NCBI GenBank assembly: GCA_003167215.1
Contig: PMTV01000039.1
Location: 1-64,000 of the forward strand
DNA: 64,000 nt
Source of the DNA: Acidobacteriota bacterium
GTDB lineage: Bacteria > Acidobacteriota > Terriglobia > Acidiferrales > UBA7541
Direction of reading: 5' to 3'
The notes under the pieces were generated by a model. The model was not told the origin of the DNA. It worked only from the letters and a program-made list of their open reading frames with translations, and made no database searches. How positions within the stretch are numbered: position 1 is the first letter of the stretch; the number at the start of each line of letters is the position of its first letter. Below are positions 1-10,254 of this stretch, piece after piece. The position numbers were made by a program, and so were the translations under genes.

Positions 1-20
1 GTGGGCGGAGCTCGCGTGCA

Positions 21-1097
21 ATGGGAGATGGTCGCGAGCGCGTGCACGAAGAAGGAGTGCGTATCGTGCGCCCTCTGACGCCGCGACGGATTCTTTGGAC
101 CTGCGCCGGACTTTTCGGAGTGCTGTTTGTAATGGTGGTGATTTCGTTGCGCATGGGAGCGTATCCGATTTCGGTGCGCGATATTGTGAGCACGCTGTAC
201 AAAGCTGCGATGGGACGCCGCGACGAGGTGCCGGTGGAATTCTGGCAAGTGGTTTTCGGGCTGCGCCTGCCGCGAATCGCGCTGGGAATTTTGGTGGGAG
301 CATCGCTTTCGACGGCCGGTGCAGGTTTTCAGGCGCTTTTGCGCAATCCGTTGGCCGACCCGTACGTGCTGGGAGTTTCAAGCGGCGCGGCGCTGGGCGC
401 GATCATAAGCCTGATCGTCGCGCCGCACACGGTGGGAGCAATTCAAATTGCTGCGTTTATAGGAGCCGCGTCCACGATCGCTGGAGTATATTTTCTGGGA
501 AGGCGTGGCGGGCAACTCGACAGCCCGACGCTTTTGCTTGCGGGCATCGTAGCGGCTTCATTTCTTTCGGCGATCATTATGTTTTTGCTGACGATGGTCA
601 CCGGTTCGGAGCTGCGCAGCATTGCTTTTTGGCTGATGGGCGATCTCACGGCGCCGCCTCCGACGACAAATGTTTTGGGATGGCTGGGATTTCTATTCTT
701 TGTGTTCATCGTGGCGGCGGGCGCGATGTACACGACGTCTTCGGATCTGAATTTGATTCTCACGGGAGAACAAGAAGCCAGGCACTTGGGCGTAAACGTA
801 AATCGCGTGAAGTTTGTCGTGTATATCGCGGCTTCGGTGCTGACGGGGCTGGCGGTTTCGGTGAGCGGCGCGATTGGGTACGTGGGACTGCTGGTTCCGC
901 ACGTGATGCGAATGTTTTTCGGCACGGATTATCGTTTGCTGATTCCGACGGCGGCGATTGGCGGTGCCATTGCGATCGTGCTGGCTGATACTTTGGCGCG
1001 CACGGTGGTGGCGCCCACGGAATTGCCGGTAGGTGCGATGACGGCGCTGGCCGGCGCGCCCGTGTTTATTTATCTGATGCGCCGGAGAATGCGATGA
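21..1097 (+). CDS. btuC: FecCD/BtuC-family ABC transporter permease (probably corrinoid)
   Basis: Multi-TM protein with RLPRIALGILVGASLSTAGAGFQALLRNPLADPYVLGVSSGAALGA and GYVGLLVPHVMR motifs of the FecCD family; next to an ABC ATPase and a cobalamin riboswitch. Confidence 0.88.
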   Translation: MGDGRERVHEEGVRIVRPLTPRRILWTCAGLFGVLFVMVVISLRMGAYPISVRDIVSTLYKAAMGRRDEVPVEFWQVVFGLRLPRIALGILVGASLSTAGAGFQALLRNPLADPYVLGVSSGAALGAIISLIVAPHTVGAIQIAAFIGAASTIAGVYFLGRRGGQLDSPTLLLAGIVAASFLSAIIMFLLTMVTGSELRSIAFWLMGDLTAPPPTTNVLGWLGFLFFVFIVAAGAMYTTSSDLNLILTGEQEARHLGVNVNRVKFVVYIAASVLTGLAVSVSGAIGYVGLLVPHVMRMFFGTDYRLLIPTAAIGGAIAIVLADTLARTVVAPTELPVGAMTALAGAPVFIYLMRRRMR

Positions 1098-1957
1098 GCG
1101 CGGGCGCGGGAGGCGTGGTGCTGCCGGAGTCGCAGCGAGTGCCTTACAGCGCGAGCCCAAGCCTGCGGCTGAAAGTGGAACAGGCGAGCTACGCGTATGC
1201 GGCGACGGACCGATCGGCGCCGAAATTTACGTTGGGGCCGGTGAGTTTCATTGCGCAGCAACGCGAGCTGGTAGCGATACTGGGGCCGAATGCGAGCGGG
1301 AAATCCACGATGCTGAAATTGCTCGCGGGACTTCTGAAGCCGCTTTCGGGACGAATTGAAGTTGACGGCATGGAAATCAGCGAGCTTGATTTACGCGTGC
1401 GTGCGCAGAAAATCGCGCTGGTGGCGCAAGAAAGCGAACTTTTGTTTCCGCTGCGCGTGTGGGAATACGTTTTGCAGGGGCGCTATCCGTACGGGCGAAG
1501 GCTGCGGTTCGAATCGGACGAGGACTGCCTGCTCGCGGGAAACGCGCTGGCGCAGGTAGGAGCGGACGCGCTGCGAGACCGCTGGATGGATCATCTTTCC
1601 GGCGGCGAGAAGCAGCGCGTGATTCTGGCGCGCGCTCTAGTGCAGCAACCGTCCCTGCTGCTGCTCGATGAGCCCACACAGCATCTGGATATCGGCGGCA
1701 AAGTGGAATTGCTGCGGAGACTGCGGCGGCTGGCGGACGAGAGCCGCTACAGCGTGATCGTGGTGACGCACGAATTGAATCTTGCGGCGGAATTTTCCGA
1801 TCGCATTGTGCTGTTGCATAAAGGGAAGTGCCCGCGCATCGGAACGCCGGCGGAAGTTTATCAGCGGGAATTGCTCCAGGAAGTTTTCGACGCGCCGCTG
1901 GAAGTTGAAATAGGTTACAGCGGGCGTCCCCGCGTGATTTTGCGAGGCAGTCACTAA
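1094..1957 (+). CDS. btuD: ABC transporter ATP-binding protein (FecE/BtuD type)
   Basis: Walker A GPNASGKST, signature LSGGEKQRV, Walker B LLLLDEPTQHLD; overlaps the permease stop. Confidence 0.88.
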   Translation: MSAGAGGVVLPESQRVPYSASPSLRLKVEQASYAYAATDRSAPKFTLGPVSFIAQQRELVAILGPNASGKSTMLKLLAGLLKPLSGRIEVDGMEISELDLRVRAQKIALVAQESELLFPLRVWEYVLQGRYPYGRRLRFESDEDCLLAGNALAQVGADALRDRWMDHLSGGEKQRVILARALVQQPSLLLLDEPTQHLDIGGKVELLRRLRRLADESRYSVIVVTHELNLAAEFSDRIVLLHKGKCPRIGTPAEVYQRELLQEVFDAPLEVEIGYSGRPRVILRGSH

Positions 1958-2029
1958 CGCGGGCAGATTTGTTTTCAGCATCGCGGAAGAGGGCAACCAA
2001 ATTCCGCAAGCGGCGACATGCAGAGATGC

Positions 2030-2260
2030 AGCGCCGTCCACCAAACCGAGACTCCGCGCACGGGAAGACGGTGAAAATCCGTCGCCGCCGCGCGACTGTA
2101 AAGCGGAGAATTTTCGGCGCGTGCCACTGTCGTTGGCTTTGGATTGCAGGGAATTGCAATTCGAAGCAGCGATGGGAAGGCTGCGCTGATATCCATCTCT
2201 TCGGAATGATGTTTGATGAAGATGGGCAAGCCGCCGAGCCAGGAAACCGAGCGGAATCTC
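2030..2260 (+). promoter_or_regulatory. Cobalamin (B12) riboswitch
   Basis: cacgggaagacggtgaaaatccgtcgccgccgcgcgactgtaaagcggag, then gccactg, gggaaggc and gatgaagatgggcaagccgccgagccaggaaaccg: ordered conserved blocks of the cobalamin riboswitch, upstream of a TonB-dependent receptor. Exact borders uncertain. Confidence 0.9.
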
Positions 2261-2396
2261 AATTCTGAACAGTATGCGATGCGGCTAGCTGGCCGACCCT
2301 ACGATTCGATTTCATCGGATCTCAGAGCGAGCCGGGGCTGATCGCAAATTTTCAGGACAACCTTCAACTCCCGCGCGAGAGGGAGAGGAGGAAAAA

Positions 2397-4568
2397 ATGA
2401 GACTGCTACGGGTTTTGGTTTTTGTTTCAGCAAGCCTTCCTGGAATTCTGTTTTTCCTGCCTGTTATTACGCAAGCGCAACAAACCTCCACAATCAACGG
2501 GACGTTAACGGATCCCAGTGGCGCGGCGGTCGTTGGCGCGATTGTCGTAGCACGGCCGCTGGACACAGCCAGAGCAAGCGTCAGCGGGCCGAGTGGGGCG
2601 GACGGGAGATTTTGGCTGGTCCTAAAACCCGGACGATACCGCGTAAGCATTCAACATCCGTCGTTCAAGCGAGAGGAGCAGGAATTCACGCTCGCGGCCG
2701 GCGAGGTGAAGACTTGGGACGTTCGGCTGCAGCTTGAGCCAATGTCTGCGGACGTGGTGGTGAGCGCATCCGCCGAACCCGCGACGATCGAGAATACGGC
2801 TGCGCTGGTGAACATTGTGACTCGCGAGGAAATAGATCAGCGGGGAGCAATTTGGCTGACACCGCTGACGCAGGGGATACCCGGCATCAGTTTTTCGCAA
2901 CTCGGTCCAATGGGGGGCTCGACCACGTTTTTTCTAGACGGGGGAAATTCAAATTACACCAAGGTGCTGATTGACGGAGTGCCGGTGAACCAACCGGGCG
3001 GACTGGTGGATCTTTCTAATTTCTCGCTGGAGGGAATTGACAAGATTGAAGTGGTGCACGGTGCAACGAGCGTGCTCTATGGATCCGACGCGATGACCGG
3101 CGTGCTGCAGATTTTCACGCATCGCGGCAATACCAGCGAGCCGGTACTGGAATTGAACGCCGACGGTGGAACGTTTAATACTCAACACACTTCGGGCCAG
3201 TTAAGCGGCATGCTGGGGGCTTTCGATTATTCGGCGGGTGCGGCTTATTTCGACAGCGACGGGCAGGGTCCGGACAATTATTTCCGCGACACAAACTTGT
3301 GGGGAAATTTCGGATGGAAGCTTTCGGATACGGACACACTGCGGCTGACATTGCGGAATAGTTCTAGCGACGCGGGTCAGCCCGGGCAAACGGCACTTGG
3401 TCCTGATTTTTTTGTGCCGGGACAACACACGGTTCTTCACAATTTCTCCTCAGGGTTGACCTGGGATTTTCAGACAGGCAACTGGCAACACCAGATCATC
3501 GGATTCGAATCTCGCGACTATTCGCTTGATGTGGGGCCCTTTGGTTCTTTTCCTTCAGATTTCAATCGCGCGGGGCTGAACGAGCAATCGTCCTATCTTT
3601 TTCCTAATGGCGGCGTGTCCGTTGGATATTTCTTCGAAGTGGAAAATGGCGGAGCGACTGCGCGGCACAATCAAGCGGGTTATGTGGAAGCGCACTACCA
3701 AGTCGCGCACCGGCTGACGATGATTGCGGGTGTGCGCATAGATGGCAACGGATTTTACGGCGTGCGCGCAGTGCCGCGTGTAGGCGCAGCTTACGCGTTG
3801 CGTTATGGTGCGGGATTCTGGGGATCGACGCGACTGCGCGCTTCATACGGCCTGGGAATTAAAGAGCCGGAATCCCTTCCTCCGGATTGCAGCCCACAAC
3901 TCGATCCAGAACGTAGTCGTACAGTGGATGTGGGATTTGATCAGGTACTCGCTTCGGACCGGGTTCGTTTTTCCGCCACGGCATTCTTCAACCGGTTTCA
4001 GGACATCGTGAGTTTCGCAAGCGTCACGAACAATCCGAACTGTCCGGCGTTCGATGGAAGCTTCTTCAACACGGACCTGGCTCGGGCCAACGGCATCAAT
4101 TCGACAGTACAGGCGAAGCCGCTGCATTGGCTGAACATCGTGGGTAACTACACCTATGACGACTCGAAAGTGCTAAAGACCACTAATCCGCTAATGGATC
4201 CGGCGCTGGCACAGGGGAATCGTCTTTTCAAGCGGCCGCTGAACTCGGCGAGCCTGATCGCCAACGCACATTTCCGTTGGGCCAACATCAGCATGGCTGG
4301 CTATTACGTGGGCCGCCGCACGGACAGCGATTTCGATAGCGTACGCGTTGGAGACATGTGTACAGGCCCTTGCATTACGAGCGACCCGAGCTACGTGCGC
4401 TGGGATGCAGCGACGACCGTTCCAGTAGCTAGAGGGCTTTCGGCAATTGCACAGGTGCAGAACCTATTTGATCGGAAGTATCAGGACGCAGTTGGATATC
4501 CTGCACTGGGGCGGGGTTACCGCGTCGGAATACACTACGTCTGGGGTGGAGACCAAAGTCATCAATAA
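2397..4568 (+). CDS. TonB-dependent outer-membrane receptor with N-terminal carboxypeptidase-regulatory-like domain; likely cobalamin/corrinoid receptor
   Basis: Signal peptide, CarboxypepD_reg-like N-terminus (INGTLTDPSGAAVVGAIVVARP), plug domain (IDKIEVVHGATSVLYGSDAMTGVLQIFT), beta-barrel C-terminus; riboswitch upstream. Confidence 0.85.
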   Translation: MRLLRVLVFVSASLPGILFFLPVITQAQQTSTINGTLTDPSGAAVVGAIVVARPLDTARASVSGPSGADGRFWLVLKPGRYRVSIQHPSFKREEQEFTLAAGEVKTWDVRLQLEPMSADVVVSASAEPATIENTAALVNIVTREEIDQRGAIWLTPLTQGIPGISFSQLGPMGGSTTFFLDGGNSNYTKVLIDGVPVNQPGGLVDLSNFSLEGIDKIEVVHGATSVLYGSDAMTGVLQIFTHRGNTSEPVLELNADGGTFNTQHTSGQLSGMLGAFDYSAGAAYFDSDGQGPDNYFRDTNLWGNFGWKLSDTDTLRLTLRNSSSDAGQPGQTALGPDFFVPGQHTVLHNFSSGLTWDFQTGNWQHQIIGFESRDYSLDVGPFGSFPSDFNRAGLNEQSSYLFPNGGVSVGYFFEVENGGATARHNQAGYVEAHYQVAHRLTMIAGVRIDGNGFYGVRAVPRVGAAYALRYGAGFWGSTRLRASYGLGIKEPESLPPDCSPQLDPERSRTVDVGFDQVLASDRVRFSATAFFNRFQDIVSFASVTNNPNCPAFDGSFFNTDLARANGINSTVQAKPLHWLNIVGNYTYDDSKVLKTTNPLMDPALAQGNRLFKRPLNSASLIANAHFRWANISMAGYYVGRRTDSDFDSVRVGDMCTGPCITSDPSYVRWDAATTVPVARGLSAIAQVQNLFDRKYQDAVGYPALGRGYRVGIHYVWGGDQSHQ

Positions 4569-4680
4569 GGTAAAGCCGGAATCTTCATCGCGAGTTAAGA
4601 GGGTCCCATTTTGGCGTGGAAGGCTTTCGTGGGTGGCGAAGGCGTAGCGCGGGCGCGGATGTTATAATCCTGCGCTAACA

Positions 4681-6171
4681 ATGAGCCGAACAACACAGGA
4701 ACGGCCCGGCATCGCGCCAGAAGTTTTGGAGCGTTACGAAGCGGTGATTGGGCTGGAGGTGCACGCCCAGCTCAAAACGCTGACCAAGGCGTTCTGCGCT
4801 TGTTCGAGCCGCTTCGGCGACCCGCCAAATTCGAATACCTGCCCGGTGTGCCTGGGATTGCCGGGCGCTCTGCCGGTGCTGAACCGGAAAGCGCGTGACC
4901 TGGCCGTGCGAGCGTCGCTTGCGCTGCATTGCAAGATTCACGAGCGCTCGGTGTTCGCGCGCAAGAACTATTTTTATCCGGACTTGCCGAAGGGCTACCA
5001 GATTTCGATGTACGAATTGCCGCTGGCGACTGAAGGCTCGCTGGAAGTCGAGGTCGAGGGCGCGACAAAGCGGATCGGAATCACGCGTTTGCATATGGAA
5101 GAAGACGCGGCGAAAAACCTGCACGAGGGGTTTTCCGATTCCGACCGCTGGAGTTACATCGATTACAACCGCTGCGGCGTGCCGCTGGTGGAAATTGTTT
5201 CGGAGCCTGATATTCGCACGCCGGCCGAAGCGTATTCCTATCTGACGACCTTGAAACAAGTGCTGGAGTACACGGACGTGAGCGATTGCAACATGGAAGC
5301 AGGCTCGCTGCGTTGCGATGCAAACGTGAGTGTACGCCTGCGCGGCGCGCCGAAATTCGGGACGAAAGTGGAAGCGAAAAACCTGAATTCATTTCGATAT
5401 CTGCAGCACGCGCTGGAATATGAAATCGAGCGACAAATCGGCGTGCTGGAATCGGGCGGCAAAATCGTGCAAGAGACGCGGCTGTGGAACGTGGCTGCTG
5501 GAAGAACCGAAGCAATGCGTTCGAAGGAGTTTGCGCACGACTACCGCTATTTTCCGGATCCCGATCTGCTGCCTCTTTCGGTTCCGGAAAAGTTGATCGA
5601 AGAAATTCGAGCGGAAATGGCTGAACTTCCGGATGCAAAGCGCGACCGTTTTTTGCGGGAGTATGGAATTACGCCGTACGACTCGGGAGTTTTGACCGCG
5701 ACGCGCGCGCTGGCGGATTATTTTGAAGCGGCTGTGAAGGCGGGCGCTCCTGGGAAGCCGGTGGCAAACTGGATTTCGACCGAACTACTGCGCCGGCTGA
5801 ACGAAGCCGGAAAAGAAATCGAGAGTTGCCCCGTGCCGCCGGGGGCGCTGGCGGAGCTGTTGGCGAAGATAGAAAGCGGTGAAATCACCGCCGCCACCGG
5901 CAAGAAAGTGTTCGCGACGATGTTTGACACGGGGAAAGGCGCGGCTGCTATCATCTCCGCCGAAGGAATGGCGCAGATCACCGACGTGGGCGCGATAGAA
6001 AAAATCGCGCGGAGCGTGGTGGCCAAGAACGCGGACAATGCGGCGAAGTATCGCGCAGGGAATGAAGGCGTGTTTAAGTTTTTCGTGGGTCAAGTGATGC
6101 GCGAAACACGCGGGCAAGCCAGCCCGCAAGTGGTGAATGATGTCCTGAAGCGAGTGCTGGCGGAGGCGTAA
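4681..6171 (+). CDS. gatB: Asp/Glu-tRNA amidotransferase subunit B
   Basis: YEAVIGLEVHAQLKTLTKAFCACS, CPVCLGLPGALPVLN, MEAGSLRCDANVSVR and C-terminal YqeY-like domain. Confidence 0.97.
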   Translation: MSRTTQERPGIAPEVLERYEAVIGLEVHAQLKTLTKAFCACSSRFGDPPNSNTCPVCLGLPGALPVLNRKARDLAVRASLALHCKIHERSVFARKNYFYPDLPKGYQISMYELPLATEGSLEVEVEGATKRIGITRLHMEEDAAKNLHEGFSDSDRWSYIDYNRCGVPLVEIVSEPDIRTPAEAYSYLTTLKQVLEYTDVSDCNMEAGSLRCDANVSVRLRGAPKFGTKVEAKNLNSFRYLQHALEYEIERQIGVLESGGKIVQETRLWNVAAGRTEAMRSKEFAHDYRYFPDPDLLPLSVPEKLIEEIRAEMAELPDAKRDRFLREYGITPYDSGVLTATRALADYFEAAVKAGAPGKPVANWISTELLRRLNEAGKEIESCPVPPGALAELLAKIESGEITAATGKKVFATMFDTGKGAAAIISAEGMAQITDVGAIEKIARSVVAKNADNAAKYRAGNEGVFKFFVGQVMRETRGQASPQVVNDVLKRVLAEA

Positions 6172-6223
6172 GCGCCGCTTGGCGTTAGCGTGGCGAAGCA
6201 GACGGAGCGAAAGGAGAAACATC

Positions 6224-6685
6224 GTGCTGAAGGAAGGCGACCAGGCACCGGATTTTAAAGTGTTGGCGGACGACGGGCAAGCAGTATCGCTCGGCGACTA
6301 TCGCGGGAAAGATCTGATTTTGTATTTTTATCCGAAGGCCAATACGCCGGGGTGCATACACGAAGCGAATGGCTTCCGCAACATGATTGCGGATTTCCAG
6401 GCACAGAATGCGGCAATCGCCGGAGTGAGCGCGGACACGGTAGAGGATCAATCGAAGTTCAGCAAGAAGCTGGGCCTGAATTTTCCATTGCTGGCGGACA
6501 CGGAATTTAAAATTATCGAACCGTACGGCGCCCGGCGAATTAAGAATTTTCTAGGAAAGAGGTTCATGGGAATCGCTCGGATGACTTTCTGGATCGGGCC
6601 GGACGGAAAGATCCGGAAGATCTGGAACAATGTGACGCCGAAAGGGCACTCGGGCGAAGTGCTGGCGGCGCTTCGCGGCGAGTAG
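6224..6685 (+). CDS. Peroxiredoxin (BCP/AhpC-TSA family)
   Basis: GDQAPDF, PKANTPGC; GTG start at 6224 with aaggag SD, inside ORF 6179..6685. Confidence 0.88.
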   Translation: MLKEGDQAPDFKVLADDGQAVSLGDYRGKDLILYFYPKANTPGCIHEANGFRNMIADFQAQNAAIAGVSADTVEDQSKFSKKLGLNFPLLADTEFKIIEPYGARRIKNFLGKRFMGIARMTFWIGPDGKIRKIWNNVTPKGHSGEVLAALRGE

Positions 6686-6699
6686 GATTGGCTGCGGGC

Positions 6700-6721
6700 G
6701 GTCCGCAAAATTGCGGGGACC
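6700..6721. terminator. Putative stem-loop between convergent gene ends
   Basis: GGTCCGCA-AAAT-TGCGGGGACC imperfect hairpin between two convergent stops; no clear T-run. Confidence 0.3.
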
Positions 6722-6729
6722 TTGGCTTG

Positions 6730-7602
6730 CTAGATCGTGACGCGGAAGGTGTCGCCCTCCTGTTCGACCAGCGCGTTATCGATCAGCCGCGTTTTACCCA
6801 GCTTTGCAGCAAGCAATATTAAGCAACTTCCCCGAAGGTTCAAAACGGGCTCGAGCGTTTCCGCGTCCACGATTTCGGCGTAATCGAGAGCGATAGCAGG
6901 CTCGGCATCGAGCACTCGCCGCAACACGGCAAGCAATCGCAAAACATCGCGTTGAGCTGCCGCGATTTCCTGGCGCACAGCCTCCAGCGAGCGATGAAGG
7001 GCAGTGGCGGCGCGACGATCGTCACCCTGCAGGTACACATTGCGCGAAGAGAGAGCCAGGCCGTCAGATTCGCGAAGAATCGGGCGGACGACGATTTGAG
7101 CGTCCAGATTGAGGTCGAGCGACATCTGTCGAATGATGCGGGCTTGCTGCGCGTCCTTGCGGCCGAAGTAGGCGAAGCCGGGCTGAACGATTTCTAAAAG
7201 CTTCAACACCACGGTGGTGACGCCGTGAAAATGGCCGGGGCGCGAGCGGCCTTCGAGCTTGTCGCTGAGTCCTGACACAGCGACCACCGTGCGAAAATCG
7301 GGCGGGTACATTTCCTCGGGCGTGGGCGCGAATAAATAATCCACTCCGAGATTTTCGAGGGCCCCGCGGTCGGCTTCGAACGAGCGCGGATATTTCTGGA
7401 AATCCTCGGAGGGGCCGAATTGTTTGGGATTGACGAAGATAGAAACCACAACGGGAGAGCAATCGGTTTGTGCCGCGCGGATGAGTGAAAAATGGCCCGG
7501 GTGCAAAGCGCCCATGGTGGGAACGAGGCCGATGACGCGATTCTTTGCGCGCGCCTCGCGAGAGATTTGCTTCATCCACGATATGGTGCGAATTATTTCC
7601 AT
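6730..7602 (-). CDS. panC: Pantoate--beta-alanine ligase
   Basis: VPTMGALHPGHFSLIRAA, SIFVNPKQFGPSEDFQKYPRS, YFGRKDAQQ. Confidence 0.96.
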   Translation of the reverse strand: MEIIRTISWMKQISREARAKNRVIGLVPTMGALHPGHFSLIRAAQTDCSPVVVSIFVNPKQFGPSEDFQKYPRSFEADRGALENLGVDYLFAPTPEEMYPPDFRTVVAVSGLSDKLEGRSRPGHFHGVTTVVLKLLEIVQPGFAYFGRKDAQQARIIRQMSLDLNLDAQIVVRPILRESDGLALSSRNVYLQGDDRRAATALHRSLEAVRQEIAAAQRDVLRLLAVLRRVLDAEPAIALDYAEIVDAETLEPVLNLRGSCLILLAAKLGKTRLIDNALVEQEGDTFRVTI

Positions 7603-7671
7603 GGGATGGGGAAGAAGAGAAAGCCTCTCAGGAAATTACCGCGTTGGGAATGTGCGAGCTACTGCGCGGCG

Positions 7672-8193
7672 TCATGCCTTGGCCTGCGCTGCGGCGCGTT
7701 CGCGATAAAAGACAATGAGATCGGTGGAGACGGCTTTTGCATCGAGCTGGCGCAGCATTGTGGCAAGTTGACCGCGGTGATAGGTGCCGTGATTGACGAG
7801 GTGTTGCAACATTTGCCAAAGGGGAGCCGATTGCGGCACGCCCGCTGTTGTTTTGTGGGACGTGACGCGTTCTAGATCTTCCGGCTTGAGCGAGGCGATA
7901 TATTCAATAAGGTTGGGTTCGATTTCAGTCCAGCGGCGGCGGACTGATTCGATCGTAGGGAAATCGGTTGCCGGCGGGAACTTATCGGGCGAACGGCCTT
8001 GCCAGCGTTCGAGCCATAGCCACTCGACGAGCATAATGTGGGCGAGAGTGTCACGGACGGAGCGGAAGCTCGAGCGCAGGTCGCGCGTGAATTGCTCTTC
8101 GCTGAGTGGCGCGCAGGCATCCAGCGTGCGGCGATTGGCCCAGGAGTTGTAGTCGTACAGGCGGCGGAAATCTTCGACGTTCATACGAATCAT
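7672..8193 (-). CDS. DinB family protein
   Basis: DinB-like four-helix pattern with YNSWANRRTLD, VRDTLAHIMLVEWLWLERW, LVNHGTYHRGQLATMLRQLD. Confidence 0.85.
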   Translation of the reverse strand: MIRMNVEDFRRLYDYNSWANRRTLDACAPLSEEQFTRDLRSSFRSVRDTLAHIMLVEWLWLERWQGRSPDKFPPATDFPTIESVRRRWTEIEPNLIEYIASLKPEDLERVTSHKTTAGVPQSAPLWQMLQHLVNHGTYHRGQLATMLRQLDAKAVSTDLIVFYRERAAAQAKA

Positions 8194-8237
8194 CTCCGTT
8201 CAGATATGGCACGCATGCTTGCAGCGAACTATCTCGT

Positions 8238-9131
8238 TTAGGTGCGCTGGCGTGCAAGCAATTGATCGCGCAATTCAGCCGAGGAGTGGAAGGATTCCGC
8301 ATCGGACGGGAAACCGCCGCTGCGGACATCGCTGCAATACGCTTCCACCGCTCGAGAAATTTCGCCGGAGAGGTTCGCATATTGGCGCGCAAACTTCGGC
8401 GTGTGGCCGATGGTAAGGCCGACGAGGTCGTGGAACACAAGAACCTGGCCATCGCAATCGGGTCCCGCGCCGATGCCGATGGTTGGAATGCGGAGTTTTT
8501 CGGTGATGCGGGCGGCAAGCTCGCGCGGGACCGATTCCAGAACCACCGAAAACGCGCCAGCGGCTTCCACTGCTTTTGCATCGCGCTCAAGCTGCTTCGC
8601 AGCGTCGACCGTTTTACCCTGGACGTGAAATCCGCCCAAGGCGTTAATCGATTGCGGGGTGAGGCCGACGTGGCCCATCACGGGGATCTCCGCTTCGACC
8701 AGACGGCTGATCAATTCGAGACGGCGCTCGCCGCCTTCGATTTTCACGGCCTCGGCTCCGCCTTCTTTTATCAGGCGCATGGCGTTGCGAATGGATTCAT
8801 CGGTGGAGACATGAAAGCTGCCGTAGGGCATGTCGGCAACCAGGAGAGCGCGCTTCGTTCCGCGGCGAACGGCGCGGACATGGTGCAACATTTCGTCCAG
8901 CGTGACGGGCAAAGTGCTGTCGTAACCAAGCACAACCATGCCGAGCGAGTCGCCGACGAGGAGCACTTCCACACCGGCTTCGTCAAGCAGACGCGCAGTG
9001 GGATAGTCGTAAGCCGTCAAGCATGTGATTTTCTTTCTTGTCTCAGGAGCACCAGGGCCGGAATGGAACTTGCGGGATAGCAGGTCAGGCACGGTAATTT
9101 TACCGTTGCCCGCTCGCGGTGCAACACTCAT
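8238..9131 (-). CDS. panB: 3-methyl-2-oxobutanoate hydroxymethyltransferase
   Basis: TAYDYPTARLLDEAGVEVLLVGDSLGMVVLGYDSTLPVTLDEMLHHVRAV, GHVGLTPQSINALGGF; ORF opens to 9194. Confidence 0.96.
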   Translation of the reverse strand: MSVAPRAGNGKITVPDLLSRKFHSGPGAPETRKKITCLTAYDYPTARLLDEAGVEVLLVGDSLGMVVLGYDSTLPVTLDEMLHHVRAVRRGTKRALLVADMPYGSFHVSTDESIRNAMRLIKEGGAEAVKIEGGERRLELISRLVEAEIPVMGHVGLTPQSINALGGFHVQGKTVDAAKQLERDAKAVEAAGAFSVVLESVPRELAARITEKLRIPTIGIGAGPDCDGQVLVFHDLVGLTIGHTPKFARQYANLSGEISRAVEAYCSDVRSGGFPSDAESFHSSAELRDQLLARQRT

Positions 9132-9265
9132 TTTTGCCTCCGGTGCCGCTCCCAGGTTCGGGATGCAGCCCATCCAACAGTCAGATTCTAGCAAAAGGCG
9201 CCGGGCCGCGGCAAAAAGGATTTATGCCGCTGCGCTGGCGCCGCCATCAGCGGCTGGCCTGTGGC

Positions 9266-10126
9266 TTATTGCGCGTCCGTAACCTTGCCCTTGACGAAGG
9301 TGACCTTGAGATCTTTATATACGTAAATTTGCTTGGCGCCCAGGTTGAGGATCTTATCGGGCTGGCCGAGTATCGCGACGACTTCATCGGTAGATTGGCC
9401 TATCGCGACCGTGGCTGGCGGAGCTGCAGGAGCCTGTTCCGCTGGCGCGGCCTGTTCCGCTGCCGGCTGCGCATCGCCGCCCGCCGCAGGCTGCTGTTTG
9501 TCGTCCGACTTTGCAGAATCGTCTGGTTGAACTTTGAAGACTTCCGCGACGGTAGCCAGCACTTCGTCAGTTGAGGGCGTGGTGCCTTTCGTATAGGGAA
9601 ACTTGAGCGTGCACTGGTACCGAACGTCCTGAATGGCATCGCTGAACAGGGTAAAAACGACGCCGTCTCCCTGGGCAGCAATCCCGGTCACCCAGAACTT
9701 TTCGCCGGTGACGAATTGCCGCGATTGCGTTTGCGCAGCTTGTGGCGGTGGGTGTCCGATGAAGTTGCCAAATTTTTGCACGTTATCATGCACGCCGTAA
9801 GCGCCCTCGGAAAGTTTTCCGGCCTTGTAAGTGTTCTGGGGCAGCACTTGGTTGGAAGTGCTGTACATGATTATTTTATCCTTTTGCAGTATCAAAACGG
9901 CCCCGGCGGTGACGATGTCGCTCTTGTCGTCAGTGGGCTTTGTGAGCGCGTACGTTGATTCCAACTTTTGCTGAAGTCCCTGGGCTCCGGAGCGAGGACT
10001 TATCCCCAGAAACGAAAACAGTATGGCTGCGGCAACGATTGATTTGATGATTGCTTGGCGCAAAAACATAGGCTTTCCTCGCTTAGAGTAGAAATTATTT
10101 CGGAGCAACGCCGGTACTATAGGCAA
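9266..10126 (-). CDS. Exported hypothetical protein with BamE/SmpA-like C-terminal segment
   Basis: Hydrophobic N-terminal signal segment; Ala/Pro-rich linker; C-terminus IGQSTDEVVAILGQPDKILNLGAKQIYVYKDLKVTFVKGKV. Confidence 0.6.
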   Translation of the reverse strand: MPIVPALLRNNFYSKRGKPMFLRQAIIKSIVAAAILFSFLGISPRSGAQGLQQKLESTYALTKPTDDKSDIVTAGAVLILQKDKIIMYSTSNQVLPQNTYKAGKLSEGAYGVHDNVQKFGNFIGHPPPQAAQTQSRQFVTGEKFWVTGIAAQGDGVVFTLFSDAIQDVRYQCTLKFPYTKGTTPSTDEVLATVAEVFKVQPDDSAKSDDKQQPAAGGDAQPAAEQAAPAEQAPAAPPATVAIGQSTDEVVAILGQPDKILNLGAKQIYVYKDLKVTFVKGKVTDAQ

Positions 10127-10254
10127 GCCTACTAATCATGTCAACTGGCGCGCGATTTCAAATTCAGCTTAACCGCCACTTGTCCAAGAGTTCAACCGGG
10201 AAAGCCAGCCGAATGTGCAGCCGACTCTCCCGGTCGGTGATTGGCTAGGTGACG

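Noticed and set aside
8106-9080. Long plus-strand ORF (324 aa) opposite panB; similar long ORFs at 27257..28393, 51862..53004, 17476..18492, 12602..13327, 44274..45149
   Set aside because: Each lies antisense to a clearly recognisable gene, lacks family motifs and has odd composition; expected shadow ORFs in high-GC coding DNA
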